From positions 124,001-188,000 of the forward strand of contig NZ_JFYN01000001.1 of NCBI RefSeq assembly GCF_000631985.1: a stretch of 64,000 nucleotides of DNA, read 5' to 3'. The notes beneath the pieces are model-generated. The model made no database searches. It saw only the letters and a program-made list of their open reading frames with translations, and was not told the origin of the DNA. Of this stretch, positions 63,220-64,000 are shown in pieces. The DNA comes from Pseudomonas sp. RIT288. Lineage in GTDB: Bacteria; Pseudomonadota; Gammaproteobacteria; Pseudomonadales; Pseudomonadaceae. Position numbers and translations under genes: made by a program. The first letter of the stretch is position 1. The number at the start of each line of letters is the position of its first letter.

Positions 63220-63552
63220 TTACTCGGCTTTGCAGCCGCGGCCGATCAGGTCATTGGTGGCGACCCAGTACACCAGGCCTTCGTCACCCTTGACGTGAAA
63301 CGCCAGCATGCCGTCGCTGTACAGCACGCCCGAGGCGCCCGGCTCTTCTTTCAGGCGATAGACCTGATCACCGCCGCCCAGTCGAACATCGACTTCCTTC
63401 TGGCCAGCATCGGCGTAGCGCCACAGCACTTTGGCCTGGCTGTCGCAAGTCCAGGTGGTCCAGCTGTCCGCCGGAGCGGACGACTGAAACAGGTTCATCT
63501 GCGCGCAACCACCCAACAGTGCCAACGCCGCAATGGCGATCAAGCCTTTCAT
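63220..63552 (-). CDS. MliC-family lipoprotein, lysozyme inhibitor-like
   Basis: A 110-residue lipoprotein with the lipobox LLGGC at residues 12-16. The mature part (WTCDSQAKVLWRYAD, YRLKEEPGASGVLYSDG) has the MliC/PliC beta-barrel pattern, proteins that inhibit c-type lysozyme. The start at 63552 is chosen because it gives a proper signal peptide. It sits between pgk and fba with another small lipoprotein. Confidence 0.85.
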   Translation of the reverse strand: MKGLIAIAALALLGGCAQMNLFQSSAPADSWTTWTCDSQAKVLWRYADAGQKEVDVRLGGGDQVYRLKEEPGASGVLYSDGMLAFHVKGDEGLVYWVATNDLIGRGCKAE

Positions 63553-63609
63553 CCGTGTTCCTCGACTGACAGCCAACGCCACCAGCCCTGAGTTAAAGAG
63601 TCAGACCGG

Positions 63610-63831
63610 TCAAGGACAACCATGTTCCTTGGCCGGGGTTTGCGTCTCGTATTTGTCCAGACCGTCCGGCCCCGAGCGCTTGTTCAGCACCGGGTTGGTT
63701 TCGGCCTGCCAGTCGGCCTGGTAGCAGCCTTTGCTCGCCGCATCCGGCGCAGGTGTCGCCTCGGCCTTCGGGTTACTCCCGCAGGCCGCCAGCGTACCGG
63801 TCAGCAACAACAGCGCTAACGACTTGACCAT
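63610..63831 (-). CDS. Small lipoprotein of unknown function
   Basis: A 73-residue lipoprotein. The signal peptide with lipobox LAAC ends at residue 17. The mature part holds two further cysteines (GCYQADW and HGCP) and a KYETQTPAKEH stretch. It has no domain I know, but such a gene is found between pgk and fba in pseudomonads. The ATG at 63831 is preferred over an upstream frame that overlaps pgk. Confidence 0.75.
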   Translation of the reverse strand: MVKSLALLLLTGTLAACGSNPKAEATPAPDAASKGCYQADWQAETNPVLNKRSGPDGLDKYETQTPAKEHGCP

Positions 63832-63865
63832 GTGAACACTCCTTTGCCTGGCCAAACGGGCGGCC

Positions 63866-64000
63866 TCAGGCCTTGGCCCGGCTTTCCAGGACTTCAACGG
63901 CCGGCAGCACCTTGCCTTCGACGAATTCGAGGAACGCGCCACCACCGGTGGAAATGTAGGAGATTTGCTCAGCCACGCCATATTTATCGATGGCCGCCAG
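63866..64000 (-). CDS. pgk: Phosphoglycerate kinase, C-terminal fragment
   Basis: The last 44 codons of a gene that starts beyond the window. [16 protein letters not shown] is the conserved C-terminal nucleotide-binding loop of phosphoglycerate kinase, which makes ATP in glycolysis. Position upstream of fba fits Pseudomonas gene order. Confidence 0.92.
   Translation of the reverse strand: MAAIDKYGVAEQISYISTGGGAFLEFVEGKVLPAVEVLESRAKA

Overview
The window is chromosomal DNA from a Pseudomonas, most likely of the P. fluorescens group. The evidence is the GC-rich coding, the gene order of the choline, glycine betaine and carnitine locus (it matches the P. aeruginosa PA5372-PA5413 block as I remember it), and the many fluorescens-type palindromic repeats between genes. 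It carries no rRNA, tRNA, CRISPR array or intact insertion sequence that I can see.

Bases 1-12.8 kb hold glycine betaine and dimethylglycine catabolism. There is the tail of a threonine aldolase, an SDR, divergent gbcB and gbcA (glycine betaine demethylase), and a minus-strand run of M19 dipeptidase-like gene, DUF5943 gene, dgcA, dgcB, etfA and etfB. Between gbcA and etfB lies a non-coding stretch of about 1 kb built from four periodic units, each with a DnaA box.

Bases 13.0-34.4 kb hold an LprI-like gene, an orphan XRE antitoxin-like gene and a DUF3010 gene. The carnitine cluster follows (cdhR, caiX, cdhC, cdhA, cdhB and a gamma-butyrobetaine dioxygenase), then gbdR with a candidate sigma-54 promoter, sdaB, the cbcXWV quaternary-amine ABC transporter, betT, betI, betB and betA. 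Together these genes import choline, betaine and carnitine and convert them stepwise: choline to betaine (BetA, BetB), betaine to dimethylglycine (GbcAB), dimethylglycine to sarcosine (DgcAB with an ETF), and carnitine to betaine (CdhA, CdhC, CdhB). SdaB removes serine made downstream.

Bases 34.6-50.9 kb are general chromosome: a TldD/PmbA pair, a DHA2 transporter, dbpA, a flavoprotein, a YccS-like protein, a periplasmic binding protein, an acetyltransferase, a small winged-helix protein, a YgjP-like protease, a REC-PAS-GGDEF-EAL protein, a PL7 lyase and a DUF6124 gene with an unusual leader.

Bases 51.0-61.9 kb look horizontally acquired. The region is AT-richer, has none of the repeats that punctuate the rest, and contains decayed genes. 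Its core is a compact five-gene operon: an AAA+ ATPase and a subtilase resembling the IetAS anti-phage pair, then a caspase-like protease, a 427-residue protein I do not recognise, and a ComEC-type metallo-beta-lactamase-fold protein. This is the best candidate for an undescribed system. A putative HELLH metalloprotease, two hypothetical genes and two gene remnants follow.

Bases 61.9-64.0 kb return to core genes: fba, two small lipoproteins and the end of pgk, all on the minus strand.
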